Below, piece by piece: positions 34,603 to 44,219 of a DNA stretch of 64,000 bases. The translations under genes and the position numbers were made by a program. The notes beneath the pieces are model-generated. The model saw only the letters and a list, made by a program, of their open reading frames with translations, did no database searches and was not told where the DNA came from. Each line of letters starts with the position of its first letter. Positions within the stretch are counted from its first letter, which is position 1. The stretch is from Krasilnikoviella flava (lineage in GTDB: Bacteria > Actinomycetota > Actinomycetes > Actinomycetales > Cellulomonadaceae), in NCBI RefSeq assembly GCF_900167525.1, contig NZ_FUZQ01000006.1, forward strand, positions 124,001-188,000. Reading direction: 5' to 3'.

Positions 34603-34730
34603 GGTGACTCCTGGGGTGGCTCGGGCGGATGGGGAGGATGGCGTGGCTGGGAGACGGCACGGAGGCGTGCGGGGACGCCCCACGGACGTGGTTCGGCCGT
34701 CGGGGGGCGGGCGCCGCCGTCGACGCGCGG

Positions 34731-35714
34731 TCAGGCGCCGCTGCGGCCGTACCAGCGGCCGATGACCGCACGGTCGAGCGCGGCGAAGACGGAGAACATC
34801 GCGACCCCGAACAGGGCGGTGAGGATGATGGCCATGAACAGGGAGTCCATGTTGAGCCGCAGCGTGTAGGTGCGCAGCAGCCCGCCGATCCCCGGCGAGC
34901 CCTGCTGGAAGAAGAAGTCGCCGACGATGGCGCCGATGACGCTGAGGCCGGCGGCGTTGCGCAAGCCCGTGAAGATCGACGGCAGCGCCGCCGGGAACTG
35001 GAGCTTGAAGAGCCGCTGCGCGCGGGTGGCGCGGTTCAGGGTGAACAGGTCGTGCGCGGCGGGGCTCGCGGACTGGAGCCCGAACAGGGTGTTCGCGATC
35101 ATCGGGAAGAGGGCGATGATGACGCACACCACGATGCGGGCGCTGAACCCGTAGCCCATCCAGATCCCGATGAGCGGCGTGAGCGCGAGGATCGGGATGG
35201 TCTGCAGGATCACCGCGTACGGGTAGAGGATCCTCTCGGCCCAGCCCGACTGCACCATGACCACGGCGTACCCGATGCCGAGCACGACGGCGATCGCCAG
35301 GCCGCACAGGGCGACGCCGACGGTCTGCCACAGCGCGTCGAGCATCGGGCCCATGACGAGCGGGTTGCCGAGCGTCGTGCCGAGGACCTGGTGCAGCGGC
35401 GGCAGCAGGAAGCGGCGCTCCGGGCTGAGGACGAGGTAGGTGACGACGTACCAGACGGCGACGATGCCCGCGACGGCCGCGAGCAGCGGTCCGACCTTGG
35501 CGACGGCGCCGGCCAGGCGACGCCGTCCGGCGGCCCGGCCGGACCCCGCTCGCGGCGTGGGCCCCGAGGGCGGGACGGACCCGGCGGCGGGGGTCTCGGC
35601 CGAGGCCACGGTGGAGCTCGCGGCCGGGGTCGCGGTCGACGTCACGTGGGCCTCCTGGGGAGCGGTCCGGTTCTCGGGGTGTGCGGTGGGCTGGTGGACG
35701 GCGGCGGTGCTCAC
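34731..35714 (-). CDS. ABC transporter permease, BPD (SsuC/TauC-type)
   Basis: Integral membrane subunit of 327 residues. An unusually long Pro/Ala/Thr-rich N-terminal tail (about 85 residues) precedes six or so TM helices. The EAA-type loop reads RATRAQRLFKLQFPAALPSIFTGLRNAAGLSVIGAIVGDFF (blocks: LFKLQFPAALPSIFTGLR, then SVIGAIVGDFFF), the ATPase contact typical of nitrate/sulfonate/bicarbonate-type importers. The GTG at 35714 overlaps the ATPase stop (GTGA). A later GTG (VTSTATP, about 20 codons in) is an alternative start. Confidence 0.9.
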   Translation of the reverse strand: MSTAAVHQPTAHPENRTAPQEAHVTSTATPAASSTVASAETPAAGSVPPSGPTPRAGSGRAAGRRRLAGAVAKVGPLLAAVAGIVAVWYVVTYLVLSPERRFLLPPLHQVLGTTLGNPLVMGPMLDALWQTVGVALCGLAIAVVLGIGYAVVMVQSGWAERILYPYAVILQTIPILALTPLIGIWMGYGFSARIVVCVIIALFPMIANTLFGLQSASPAAHDLFTLNRATRAQRLFKLQFPAALPSIFTGLRNAAGLSVIGAIVGDFFFQQGSPGIGGLLRTYTLRLNMDSLFMAIILTALFGVAMFSVFAALDRAVIGRWYGRSGA

Positions 35715-36505
35715 GAGTGCTCCCCCAGTGCGGCGGAGACCTCGCCGACGAGCGCACCGAACTCGGGCTCGTAGCGCAGCTCGGGCGTGCGCGGGTACCC
35801 CCACGGCACCGGGATGTCGGCGACCACGCGCCCGGGCCGGCCGCTCATGACGACCACCCGCGTGGACAGGTAGACCGCCTCGGACACCGAGTGGGTGATG
35901 AACAGGCCCGCGAAGCTCTTGAGCGCGAAGAGGCTCTGCAGCTCCGTCTGCATGCGCAGCCGGGTGATCTCGTCGAGTGCCCCGAACGGCTCGTCGAACA
36001 GGGCCAGGTCGGGTTCCGCGACCAGGGCCCGCGCGATCGAGACCCGCATCCGCATCCCGCCGGAGAGCTGGCGCGGGTGCTGCTTCTCGAACCCGGACAG
36101 CCCCACGAGGTCGAGCGCCTCGCGTGCCCGGCGGCGCCGCTCGAGCTTGGGCACGCCCCGCAGCTCGCCGACGAGCTCGACGTTGCGCAGCGCGCTGCGC
36201 CACTCCAGGAGCGTCGGCTCCTGGAACACGTAGGAGGTCGACGTGGCGTTCACCTCGACGTCCCCGCCGGACACCTCGTCGAGCCCCGACGCGAGCCGCA
36301 GCAGGGTGGATTTGCCGCACCCCGAGGGCCCCACGACCGACACGAACTCGCCGGCGGAAACGGAGAGGCTCACCTCCTCGAGGGCGACGGTGCCGGTGGG
36401 GAAGGCCTTGGTCACGTCGTCGAGCACGAGCGTGCGCGTCATGGACGCGGGTCGCGGGGTCGTGCTGGTCGTGCTCGTGCTTGTCGTCGTGGTCGCTGCG
36501 CTCAT
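35711..36505 (-). CDS. ABC transporter ATP-binding protein (SsuB/TauB-type)
   Basis: Nucleotide-binding subunit of 264 residues. Walker A GPSGCGKST with Lys65, Q-loop VFQEPTLLEW, signature LSGGM, Walker B LALFDEPFGALDE, H-loop FITHSVSEA. All catalytic motifs are intact. The first 20 residues are a Thr/Ser-rich tail; Met22 (MTRTLVLDD) could be the true start, but GAGGTG precedes the first ATG. Partner of the adjacent permease; 4 bp after the cytosine-deaminase-like gene. Confidence 0.93.
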   Translation of the reverse strand: MSAATTTTSTSTTSTTPRPASMTRTLVLDDVTKAFPTGTVALEEVSLSVSAGEFVSVVGPSGCGKSTLLRLASGLDEVSGGDVEVNATSTSYVFQEPTLLEWRSALRNVELVGELRGVPKLERRRRAREALDLVGLSGFEKQHPRQLSGGMRMRVSIARALVAEPDLALFDEPFGALDEITRLRMQTELQSLFALKSFAGLFITHSVSEAVYLSTRVVVMSGRPGRVVADIPVPWGYPRTPELRYEPEFGALVGEVSAALGEHS

Positions 36506-36509
36506 CGGG

Positions 36510-37862
36510 TCACCTCACGAGCTGGTCGGGTACAGGGGCCGGGACGACGGCCGGCCGGCGCGGCGTCACGAGGGAGAGGTCGCGGCGGACACGGGTGTCC
36601 GCGACGACGCGGTTGCCGGCGAGGACGACGCGCGCCTGCTCCGCGCCGGCCAGCACGTCGCCCAGCGGCACGTCGGGCACGAGGACCAGGTCGGCGCGGT
36701 CCCCGAGGGACAGGCCGGCCGGCGGCAGGCCGAGCACGGTGCGGGGCGTCGTCGTGACCGCGGCGAGCGCCTCGCGCTCCGTGAGGTGGGCCGCGGTCAT
36801 CAGGAGCGCGGTCGTCTCGAACGGGTCGCAGCTGCCGACGGGGTTGAACGGGTCGCGCACGTTGTCCGCCCCGGCGGCGACGGGCACCCCGGCGTCGAGC
36901 AGCGCGCGCACGGCGGTGAGGCCGCGGGGGGCGAGGTGGGTGGCGTCGCGACCCTGCAGGTAGAGGTTGGTGATCGGCAGAGTCACGACGCCGATGCCGG
37001 CGCGCGCCACGAGGTCGACGACGGGGGCGAGCCGGTCGGGCGGGAGGGAGCCCAGCCGGACGGCGTGGCTCGCGGTGACCCGCTGGGTCAGGCCCCGGGC
37101 GATGACCTGCCGGGCGAGGTCCTCGACGTCGAGCGTCCCGTCCGCCGGCAGCGCCGTCTGCTCGTCGACGTGCAGGTCCACGGGCAGGCCCGTGCGCTCC
37201 GCGACGTCGAGCACGCGCGTCACTTCGCCGTGCGGGTCGGGTGCGAGGTGCGGGCACCCGCCCAGCACGTCCACACCGCGGGCGGCGGCCTCGAGGAGCA
37301 CGGCGGTCGGCGTGTGCCACCCGCCCAGCAGGCAGACCTGCACGGTCACCGACCCCGCGAGCTCCTCCCGGAGCGCGAGGAGCGCGTCGAGCATGCGCAG
37401 CGGGTCTCCCTCGGCGGGGGCGTCGACGTGGGTGCGGATCGTGGTGATGCCGCGGCTCGCGTACCGCTCGACGGCGGACCGTGCCCGGTCCAGCACGTCG
37501 GAGCGGTCGATCCGCGGTGCGAGCGCGCGCCATCGGGCGACGGCGCCCTCGAGGTCCGCCCCGCGTCCCGCCGGGACCCGCGCGGCGGTGAACGCCTTGT
37601 CGAGGTGGGCGTGCGGCTCGCAGGCCGCGGGCAGCGCGAGCCAGCCGCGGGCGTCCAGGCCGGGGCCGGGGAGGTCGGACGACGGTCGCGGCCCGCTCGG
37701 GGCCAGCGAGACGACCCGGCCGCCGGAGAGCCCGACGTCGACGAGCGTCCCGTCGAGCTGCCGCACGCCCCACAGGGCGGCGACCTCAGCCCCGGCCAGG
37801 GTCGCGGCTCCGTCGGGTGGCCCGACCGGGAGCGGGGCGACGGTTGTGGCGTCGTGCTGCAC
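36510..37862 (-). CDS. Cytosine deaminase-like (CodA/AtzC-type) amidohydrolase
   Basis: Amidohydrolase of 450 residues. Metal ligands: EPHAHLDKAF near residue 83, DLHVDEQ near 228, ASHAVRLGSL near 263, and GADNVRDPFNPVG near 339, the full set of the cytosine deaminase/isopropylammelide hydrolase group. So it likely removes an amino group from, or opens, a pyrimidine- or triazine-like ring. Of the GTGs at 37877 and 37862, I chose 37862 because AGGAG lies 5 nt before it. First gene of the seven-gene import/catabolism operon; a 19-bp palindrome lies 36 bp upstream. Confidence 0.9.
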   Translation of the reverse strand: MQHDATTVAPLPVGPPDGAATLAGAEVAALWGVRQLDGTLVDVGLSGGRVVSLAPSGPRPSSDLPGPGLDARGWLALPAACEPHAHLDKAFTAARVPAGRGADLEGAVARWRALAPRIDRSDVLDRARSAVERYASRGITTIRTHVDAPAEGDPLRMLDALLALREELAGSVTVQVCLLGGWHTPTAVLLEAAARGVDVLGGCPHLAPDPHGEVTRVLDVAERTGLPVDLHVDEQTALPADGTLDVEDLARQVIARGLTQRVTASHAVRLGSLPPDRLAPVVDLVARAGIGVVTLPITNLYLQGRDATHLAPRGLTAVRALLDAGVPVAAGADNVRDPFNPVGSCDPFETTALLMTAAHLTEREALAAVTTTPRTVLGLPPAGLSLGDRADLVLVPDVPLGDVLAGAEQARVVLAGNRVVADTRVRRDLSLVTPRRPAVVPAPVPDQLVR

Positions 37863-37897
37863 GACGTCTCCTCTCACCGAGCGTCGACCGAGCGTGA

Positions 37898-37916
37898 ATG
37901 TTGATCAGAGGAACAT
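37898..37916. promoter_or_regulatory. 19-bp operator-like element upstream of the import/catabolism operon
   Basis: ATGTTGATCAGAGGAACAT: the outer ATGTT/AACAT arms are perfect, and the left half ATGTTGAT is identical to the palindrome at 29088. The length is also the same (19 bp). Likely site for a common regulator. Confidence 0.6.
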
Positions 37917-38044
37917 CCCGAACGCTAGGGGCGGGCTGTTTCCGCCGCGTGACAGGGGCGGCGCGGGCGTGTGAACGTCGCCGCCGGCCGGGGCCCAGGC
38001 GCCGTGGTCGACGCGGAGCGCCGCCCCTCGGGGAGAATGGGCGT

Positions 38045-39019
38045 GTGCGCACCCCTCCCCCGCTCCGGTTCGATCCCCTCGACCCCGCCGCGCAGGACGC
38101 CGTCCGCGCCCTCGCCGCGGCCGCGGCCGCCCACGACGACGTGCCGCCCCTGTCCGAGCAGCCGCTGCTGCGCCTCGGCACGGACGCCGACTGGCTGACG
38201 CACGTGGCGGCCCACGACGACGACGGCACCCTCGTCGGCTACCTGCAGGTGGACCGCGGGGGCGAGGAGGCGAGCGCCGAGCTGGTGGTGCACCCGCAGC
38301 ACCGGCGCCGAGGCGTCGGCGGCGTGCTGCTGCGGACGGCGGAGCGCGACGCACGCCTGCCGATGTTCTCCGGCGCGCCGGGCCAGCGTGGCAAGCCGCT
38401 CCGGGTGTGGGCGCACGGCGACCTGCCGGCGGCACGCTCCTTCGCCGCGGCGCACGGCTACGAGGTGGCGCGCGAGCTGCTGGTCCTGGCCCGCCCGCTC
38501 GGGGCCGGCGACGCGGCGGCCGAAGCCCCTGAGACCCCGGGGCTGCGGCTCCGCACGTTCCGCCCGGGCGAGGACGACGAGGCGTGGGTGCGCCTCAACG
38601 CCCGCACCTTCGCCGACCACCCGGAACAGGGCCGCCTCACGACCGGCGACCTCCGCGACCGGCAGCGCGAGCCGTGGTTCGACGCCGAAGGGTTCTTCCT
38701 CGTGGAGCCCGACGGCGGCGGCGAGCCCCTCGGGTACCTGTGGACCAAGGTCGAGCCGGGTCAGGACGGCGGGGCCCGCGACGACGGGGGCAGGACCGGG
38801 GAGATCTACGCCGTCGGCGTCTCCCCCGACGCCCAGGGACGCGGCCTCGGCCGCTCGCTCGCCGCCGTGGGGCTGCGCCACCTGGCGCGGGTGGGCTGCG
38901 ACCGCGCGGTGCTGTACGTGGACGGCGACAACGCGGCGGCCCTGGCCACGTACGCGAGCGCCGGCTTCGAGCGCGCCGCCGTGGACGTCCAGTACGCACG
39001 GCCCGCCGCCGCGGCGTAG
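38045..39019 (+). CDS. mshD: Mycothiol synthase
   Basis: Acetyl-CoA:Cys-GlcN-Ins acetyltransferase, last step of mycothiol synthesis; 324 residues with two GNAT domains (about 1-155 and 160-324). Acetyl-CoA loops: [14 protein letters not shown] in the N-domain and [16 protein letters not shown] in the C-domain; [20 protein letters not shown] closes the second. [13 protein letters not shown] and [10 protein letters not shown] are typical of MshD. The GTG start has GAGAAT 6 nt upstream and no ribosome site. It sits next to the phosphate genes, as mshD does in mycobacteria. Confidence 0.93.
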   Translation: MRTPPPLRFDPLDPAAQDAVRALAAAAAAHDDVPPLSEQPLLRLGTDADWLTHVAAHDDDGTLVGYLQVDRGGEEASAELVVHPQHRRRGVGGVLLRTAERDARLPMFSGAPGQRGKPLRVWAHGDLPAARSFAAAHGYEVARELLVLARPLGAGDAAAEAPETPGLRLRTFRPGEDDEAWVRLNARTFADHPEQGRLTTGDLRDRQREPWFDAEGFFLVEPDGGGEPLGYLWTKVEPGQDGGARDDGGRTGEIYAVGVSPDAQGRGLGRSLAAVGLRHLARVGCDRAVLYVDGDNAAALATYASAGFERAAVDVQYARPAAAA

Positions 39020-39030
39020 AGGCCGGGCTT

Positions 39031-39052
39031 CGTCACCCGCCGTTCACCCATC
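39031..39052 (+). promoter_or_regulatory. PHO-box-like direct repeat upstream of ppk
   Basis: Two 11-bp units, CGTCACCCGCC (39031-39041) and GTTCACCCATC (39042-39052), share TCACCC at 11-bp period; the actinobacterial PhoP unit is GTTCACC with that period. CACGAT (39058-39063), a possible -10, lies 7 nt before the ppk start, placing the repeats over the -35 region. Confidence 0.6.
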
Positions 39053-39070
39053 GGTGCCACGATGGGGGGC

Positions 39071-41443
39071 ATGACAGCGTCGCGCCCCCGAACGACCAGG
39101 ACCCGCGACGGACGCGGCCGGTACTCCCCCGCCGCAGCGGACGCCGACGTCGCGGCCGCCGAGGTGACGGACAGCCGGCCGCGCTCCACGGCCGTCGCGC
39201 CGTCACGCCACCTGGACCCGCAGCTCGCGGCCCACATCGCGGAGCACATCGCGGAGGAGCCGGAGGTCGAGGACGGCACCGTCCGGACCGGGCTCGAGCC
39301 CCTGCCCGACGACCGGTTCGCGGAGCGGGAGCTCAGCTGGCTGGCGTTCAACGAACGGGTGCTGGAGCTCGCGGAGGACCCGACGCTGCCGCTGCTGGAG
39401 CGCACCCGTTTCCTCGCGATCTTCGCGTCCAACCTGGACGAGTTCTTCATGGTCCGGGTGGCGGGCCTGAAGCGGCGCATCGCCACCGGCATCGCGGTCA
39501 CCGCGGCGTCGGGCATGAGCCCGCGCCAGGTGCTGGAGGCGATCGGCGACGGCGCGCACCGTCTCATGACGCGGCACGCGGAAGTGTTCCGCTCCGACGT
39601 GCAGCCCGCGCTCGACGCCGAGGGAATCACGATCGTGCACTGGGACCAGCTCGAGGTGCGCGAGCAGGAGCGCCTGCACAAGTTCTTCCGCAAGCAGATC
39701 TTCCCCGTGCTCACGCCGCTGGCGGTCGACCCGGCGCACCCGTTCCCGTACATCTCGGGGCTGTCGCTCAACCTCGCGGTCGTCGTCGCGAACCCGCTGA
39801 CGGGCAAGGAGCACTTCGCCCGCGTCAAGGTGCCGCCGCTGCTGCCGCGATTCATCGCGGTCGACGACCGCGGCCGCCCGTCGGCGCCGACCCCCACGCA
39901 GGGCGGTGGCACCCAGACCTCGTTCGTGCCGCTGGAGGAGGTCATCGCCCAGCACCTCGACCACCTGTTCCCGGGCATGGAGGTGCGGGAGAGCCACACG
40001 TTCCGCGTCACGCGCAACGAGGACGTGGAGGTCGAGGAGGACGACGCCGAGAACCTCCTGCAGGCGATGGAGAAGGAGCTGCTGCGCCGCCGCTTCGGCC
40101 CGCCCGTGCGGCTCGAGCTGGCGCACGGCATCTCCCCGCGCATCCGCGACCTGCTGGTGCGCGAGCTCGGGGTGGCCGACGAGGAGGTGTACGAGCTGCC
40201 GGCGCCGCTCGACCTCACGGGCCTCAACGTCATCGCCGACATCGAGCGCGCGTCGCTGCACTACCCGCCGTTCGTCCCCACGACGCACCGCCAGCTCGCC
40301 GAGGTGGAGTCCGCGACGGCGCGCGACGTGTTCGGCGCGATCCGCGAGCGCGACGTCCTGCTGCACCACCCGTACGACTCCTTCTCGACGTCCGTGCAGA
40401 CGTTCCTCGAGCAGGCGGCCGCCGACCCGGCCGTGCTCGCGATCAAGCAGACGCTGTACCGCACGTCGGGCGACTCCCCCATCGTCGACGCGCTCATCGA
40501 CGCGGCCGAGGCCGGCAAGCAGGTGCTCGCGCTGGTCGAGATCAAGGCGCGGTTCGACGAGCAGGCCAACATCTCCTGGGCACGCAAGCTCGAGGAGGCG
40601 GGCGTGCACGTGGTGTACGGGATCGTGGGCCTCAAGACGCACAGCAAGCTCTCCCTCGTCGTGCGGCAGGAGTCCGACGGGCTGCGCCGCTACTGCCACA
40701 TCGGCACCGGCAACTACCACCCCAAGACGGCCCGGATGTACACCGACCACGGGCTGCTCACGTGCGACCGCGACGTCGGCCAGGACCTCACGCGCCTGTT
40801 CAACCAGCTCTCCGGCTACGCCCCGCAGTCGCGGTTCCACCGCCTGCTGGTGGCTCCGCGCACCGTGCGCTCGGGCCTCATCGAGCGCATCGAGCGCGAG
40901 GCGGACGCCGCCCGGGCCGGGCACGAGGCCTGGGTGCGCATCAAGGTGAACTCCGCGGTGGACGAGGCCACGATCGACGCCCTGTACCGCGCCTCCCAGG
41001 CCGGGGTGCAGGTCGACCTGGTGGTGCGCGGCATCTGCGCGCTGCGCCCGGGCGTGCCCGGGCTGAGCGAGAACGTCCGGGTCCGTTCCATCCTCGGCCG
41101 CTTCCTGGAGCACTCGCGGATCTACGCGTTCGCCAACGCGGCCGGCCCGGCGATCGGCGAGGGCCCGGAGTCCGGCCCCGAGGTGTACATCGGCTCGGCC
41201 GACCTCATGCACCGCAACCTCGACCGGCGCGTCGAGGCGCTCGTGCGCATCGCCGACGCGGGCCAGGTCGCCGAGCTGCTCGAGCTCATGGACACGTCGA
41301 TGTCCGACCGCACCTCGACGTGGCACCTGCAGCCGGACGACACGTGGGTGCGGCACAGCGTCGGCCCGGACGGCGAGCCGCTCACCGACCTGCAGGCGCG
41401 GCTCGTCGACCGCCACCGCCGCCGGCCCGAGCGGGCCCGGTGA
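39071..41443 (+). CDS. ppk: Polyphosphate kinase 1
   Basis: Makes inorganic polyphosphate from ATP, reversibly; 790 residues including an approximately 75-residue disordered N-terminal extension. PPK core starts at [21 protein letters not shown]. The autophosphorylated His is His524 in [10 protein letters not shown]; a second conserved motif [17 protein letters not shown] follows at about 546. [16 protein letters not shown] and the C-terminal [18 protein letters not shown] are family hallmarks. I chose the second ATG (39071) because a GGGGGG stretch and the -10-like CACGAT fit it. The stop overlaps the next gene by GTGA, coupling it to the Nudix protein. Confidence 0.97.
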   Translation: MTASRPRTTRTRDGRGRYSPAAADADVAAAEVTDSRPRSTAVAPSRHLDPQLAAHIAEHIAEEPEVEDGTVRTGLEPLPDDRFAERELSWLAFNERVLELAEDPTLPLLERTRFLAIFASNLDEFFMVRVAGLKRRIATGIAVTAASGMSPRQVLEAIGDGAHRLMTRHAEVFRSDVQPALDAEGITIVHWDQLEVREQERLHKFFRKQIFPVLTPLAVDPAHPFPYISGLSLNLAVVVANPLTGKEHFARVKVPPLLPRFIAVDDRGRPSAPTPTQGGGTQTSFVPLEEVIAQHLDHLFPGMEVRESHTFRVTRNEDVEVEEDDAENLLQAMEKELLRRRFGPPVRLELAHGISPRIRDLLVRELGVADEEVYELPAPLDLTGLNVIADIERASLHYPPFVPTTHRQLAEVESATARDVFGAIRERDVLLHHPYDSFSTSVQTFLEQAAADPAVLAIKQTLYRTSGDSPIVDALIDAAEAGKQVLALVEIKARFDEQANISWARKLEEAGVHVVYGIVGLKTHSKLSLVVRQESDGLRRYCHIGTGNYHPKTARMYTDHGLLTCDRDVGQDLTRLFNQLSGYAPQSRFHRLLVAPRTVRSGLIERIEREADAARAGHEAWVRIKVNSAVDEATIDALYRASQAGVQVDLVVRGICALRPGVPGLSENVRVRSILGRFLEHSRIYAFANAAGPAIGEGPESGPEVYIGSADLMHRNLDRRVEALVRIADAGQVAELLELMDTSMSDRTSTWHLQPDDTWVRHSVGPDGEPLTDLQARLVDRHRRRPERAR

Positions 41444-42486
41444 GGGCGGCGCCGGTGCGCCGGGCGGCGGGCGCGACGGCGGCCCCGCTCGTGGACAGGC
41501 TGGGGGCGACGTCGGTGGAGCACGCCCCCGTGATCGAGTCGGCGGGCGGCCTCGTGTGGCGCGAGCGGGAGGGGCGGCTGCAGGTGCAGCTCGTGCACCG
41601 GCCGCGCTACGACGACTGGTCCTGGCCGAAGGGCAAGCTCGAGCCGGGCGAGTCGCTGAACACGGCCGCCGCGCGGGAGGTCGCGGAGGAGACGGGCAAG
41701 CCCGTGGTCCTCGGCGTCCCGCTGCCGGGCCTGCAGTACCTGACGCCCGAGGGCCGGGTGAAGCGCGTGCACTACTGGGCGGCCCGGCGCGCGTCCCGCA
41801 CCGGCGACGACGCGGCCCTGGCCGCGCGCTTCCCCGTGCAGCCGCCGTCGAAGGACGAGGTCGACAGGAAGGCATGGCTCGACGTCGACGACGCCGCGGC
41901 GCGGCTGACGCGGACGGCCGACCAGGGCCCGCTCGAGGCCCTCGTCCAGGCGCACTCCCAGAGCCGCCTCACGACGCACGCCGTGGTGATCGTGCGGCAC
42001 GGGAAGGCGGTGACGAGGGCCGCCTGGCACGGTACGGAGCACGACCGGCCGCTCACCCCGGTGGGGCACGCCCAGGGCACGGCGCTCGTCCCGGTCCTCG
42101 CGGCCTACGGCGTCTCGTCCGTGGTGTCGAGCCGCTGGGAGCGCTGCGCGGCGACGATCGAGCCGTACGTGCAGGCGTCGCGCGCCCGGCCGGAGCTCAG
42201 CGACCAGCTGGGCGAGGCGGAGCACGAGCGCCTGCCGTCCCGCGTCGCCGCGACCGTGCGGGAGCTGCTCGAGTCGGGCCGGTCGTCCGTGCTGTGCACG
42301 CACCGGCCGGTGCTGCCGACGGTGCTGGACGTGCTGGGACGGCACTCGCGCCGCGCCGTCGCGAACGTGCTCCCCTCGCGCGACCCGTTCCTCGAGCCCG
42401 GCGACCTGCTCGTGGCGCACGTGTCCACGACGGGCAAGGGCCCGCGCGTCGTCGCCGTCGAGAAGGTCACGCCCCCCGTCTACTGA
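41440..42486 (+). CDS. Nudix hydrolase fused to histidine phosphatase domain (MutT1-like)
   Basis: Two-domain enzyme of 348 residues. Nudix domain about 25-165 with box [20 protein letters not shown] starting at Gly65 and continuing TG; histidine phosphatase domain from about 180 with [10 protein letters not shown] (His187) and a second His in [11 protein letters not shown]. Mycobacterial MutT1, with the same architecture and the same position after ppk, cleans oxidised or dinucleotide nucleotides such as 8-oxo-dGTP and diadenosine polyphosphates. The GTG overlaps the ppk stop, so it is co-translated; the link to polyphosphate is inferred. Confidence 0.9.
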   Translation: MRAAPVRRAAGATAAPLVDRLGATSVEHAPVIESAGGLVWREREGRLQVQLVHRPRYDDWSWPKGKLEPGESLNTAAAREVAEETGKPVVLGVPLPGLQYLTPEGRVKRVHYWAARRASRTGDDAALAARFPVQPPSKDEVDRKAWLDVDDAAARLTRTADQGPLEALVQAHSQSRLTTHAVVIVRHGKAVTRAAWHGTEHDRPLTPVGHAQGTALVPVLAAYGVSSVVSSRWERCAATIEPYVQASRARPELSDQLGEAEHERLPSRVAATVRELLESGRSSVLCTHRPVLPTVLDVLGRHSRRAVANVLPSRDPFLEPGDLLVAHVSTTGKGPRVVAVEKVTPPVY

Positions 42487-42507
42487 TGACGGGCTCGGTC
42501 ACGGGCG

Positions 42508-43512
42508 TCAGGTGAGCCAGGGGTGCAGGATCCACGTCGTGATGGCGGCCACGAGCGCCGCGGCCGGGATCGTCAGCACCCAGGCCGCGCCGATGTTCTT
42601 GGCCACACCCCAGCGCACGGCCGAGAGCCGGCGCGTGGCGCCGACGCCCATGATCGCCGACGTGATCGTGTGCGTCGTGGAGACGGGCGCGTGCAGGATG
42701 AACGCGTTGGCGTACAGCACCAGCGCCGAGACGGACTCGGCGACGAAGCCGCGGGCCGGGTCGAGCTCGATGATGCGCCGGCCCAGCGTCCGCATGATCC
42801 GCCAGCCGCCCGAGTACGTGCCGAGGGAGATCGCGGCGGCCGCGGCGAGCTTGACCCACAGCGGGATGCCGGCGTTCGGGTCGGCCCAGCCGACCGTGAG
42901 GAGGGCCATGAAGATGACGCCCATCGTCTTCTGCGCGTCCTGCAGGCCGTGGCCGAGAGCCATCGCGGCGGCCGACGCGGTCTGCGCCAGCCGGAACCGG
43001 CGGGTGACGCGGGACGGGGCGGCGTTCCGGAAGATCCACAGCACCGCGACCATGACGAAGTACGCGCCGATGAAGCCGATGAGGGGCGAGAAGATCATCG
43101 GCAGCACGACCTTGTCGATGATCGACTGGCCGTAGATCGGCAGCCCCGCCGCGAGCCCGGCGCCCACGAGCCCGCCGATGAGCGAGTGCGTGGACGACGA
43201 GGGCAGGCCGAACCACCAGGTGATGAGGTTCCAGGCGATGGCGCCGATGAGCGCGCACAGCACGACGATGAGCGCCGTGTGGTTGGAGGCGTCCTGCAGG
43301 TCGACGATCGAGGTCGCGATGGTCTCCGCGACCTCGGTGCCGAGCAGGGCCCCGACGAAGTTCATGACGGCCGCCATGCCCAGCGCGACCCGCGGGGTCA
43401 GGGCCCGGGTCGACACCGAGGTGGCGATGGCGTTGGCCGCGTCGTGGAAGCCGTTCGTGTAGTCGAAGCCGAGGGCGATCGCCACGACGAGGACGACGAG
43501 AGCCGCCTCCAC
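42508..43512 (-). CDS. pit: Low-affinity inorganic phosphate transporter (PiT family)
   Basis: Phosphate symporter of 334 residues with about 10 TM helices. Both PiT repeats are visible: GFDYTNGFHDAANAIATSVSTRAL near the N-terminus (block GFHDAANAIATSV) and, in the C-half, SALVLYANAFILHAPVSTTHTI (block APVSTTHTITSAIMGVG). GLPSSSTHSLIGGLVGAG marks the end of the first half. The GTG at 43512 has AAGGAG at 8-nt spacing, located inside the 3' end of the DUF47 gene. Second gene of the DUF47-pit operon; the pairing is typical, DUF47 being a regulator of Pit. Confidence 0.95.
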   Translation of the reverse strand: MEAALVVLVVAIALGFDYTNGFHDAANAIATSVSTRALTPRVALGMAAVMNFVGALLGTEVAETIATSIVDLQDASNHTALIVVLCALIGAIAWNLITWWFGLPSSSTHSLIGGLVGAGLAAGLPIYGQSIIDKVVLPMIFSPLIGFIGAYFVMVAVLWIFRNAAPSRVTRRFRLAQTASAAAMALGHGLQDAQKTMGVIFMALLTVGWADPNAGIPLWVKLAAAAAISLGTYSGGWRIMRTLGRRIIELDPARGFVAESVSALVLYANAFILHAPVSTTHTITSAIMGVGATRRLSAVRWGVAKNIGAAWVLTIPAAALVAAITTWILHPWLT

Positions 43513-43514
43513 CG

Positions 43515-44135
43515 TCAGGACTCCTTGAGGGCGATGGCCTCGACCATGTTCGCGACGCGCTCGAAGGCGTCCGCGCCCTCCTCGAGCATGTCGACGATCT
43601 CCTTGAGCTTCATGAGCAGGATCGGGTCCGTGAGCTCGTCGAAGAGCTGTGCGATGAGCTCGCGGTGCAGCTTGTCGCCCTGGTTCTCGAGCCGGTTGAT
43701 CTCGACCCAGTAGTCGGACAGCTGGTCCATCGAGCGCAGGCGGGGCATGGCCTCCGCCGTGAGCTCGGCGCAGCGCTGCAGCACCTGCACCTGCTCGGAG
43801 ACCCGCAGCGGGAGCTCGTCGACCTTGTAGAGGACGATGAGGTCGCCGGCCTCCTCCATGGCGTCCATGCAGTCGTCGAGCGCCGAGGCGAGCCCATAGA
43901 TGTCGTCCCGGTCGAACGGGGTGACGAACGTCTGGTTCAGGCGCCGCATGATCGAGTGGGTCGCGTCGTCCGCGACGTGCTCCGCCTCGGAGAGCCGGTG
44001 GGCGATCTTGTCCCTCTCCTGCCGGGACGCCCCGAGCAGCTCCGCCAGGAGCGAGGCCCCGGTGACGTTGTGCTGCGCGAGCGTCGCCAGCATGTCGAAG
44101 TAGGTCGTGTCGCGCGGTGTCAGGCGCAGGCGCAC
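43515..44135 (-). CDS. DUF47/PhoU-like phosphate transport regulator
   Basis: Helical-bundle protein of 206 residues. PhoU-like acidic metal motifs: SEAEHVADDATHSIMRRLNQ, DRDDIYGLASALDDCMDAMEE and INRLENQGDKLHRE. It is thought to modulate the adjacent Pit carrier. The GTG at 44135 (VRLRLTPRDTTYFDML) has GGGAG 6 nt upstream; an upstream in-frame start at 44171 is not supported. Upstream lie a -10 and a PHO-box-like repeat, so phosphate starvation control is likely. Confidence 0.92.
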   Translation of the reverse strand: MRLRLTPRDTTYFDMLATLAQHNVTGASLLAELLGASRQERDKIAHRLSEAEHVADDATHSIMRRLNQTFVTPFDRDDIYGLASALDDCMDAMEEAGDLIVLYKVDELPLRVSEQVQVLQRCAELTAEAMPRLRSMDQLSDYWVEINRLENQGDKLHRELIAQLFDELTDPILLMKLKEIVDMLEEGADAFERVANMVEAIALKES

Positions 44136-44171
44136 GTGTGGCTCCCGGATCGAGGACGCTGAGACTCTCAC

Positions 44172-44219
44172 AGACTAGAGGTGGCCATCCTGGCGCGACC
44201 AGTTGAACGCGCGCTGAAC
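44172..44219 (-). promoter_or_regulatory. DUF47-pit promoter with PHO-box-like repeat
   Basis: On the minus strand GTTCA occurs at 44219-44215 and again at 44208-44204, exactly 11 bp apart, matching the PhoP direct-repeat period. TAGTCT (44177-44172) is a good -10 hexamer 26 bp further on. Confidence 0.6.

Noticed and set aside
29805-37862. Atrazine-type degradation plasmid island
   Set aside because: The amidohydrolases are only family-level relatives of Atz proteins; no transposase or GC shift accompanies them.
38584-42486. 1300-codon open frame spanning mshD, ppk and the Nudix gene
   Set aside because: Only its last 348 codons are the Nudix/phosphatase gene; the rest is Arg/Gly/Ala shadow of ppk and mshD.
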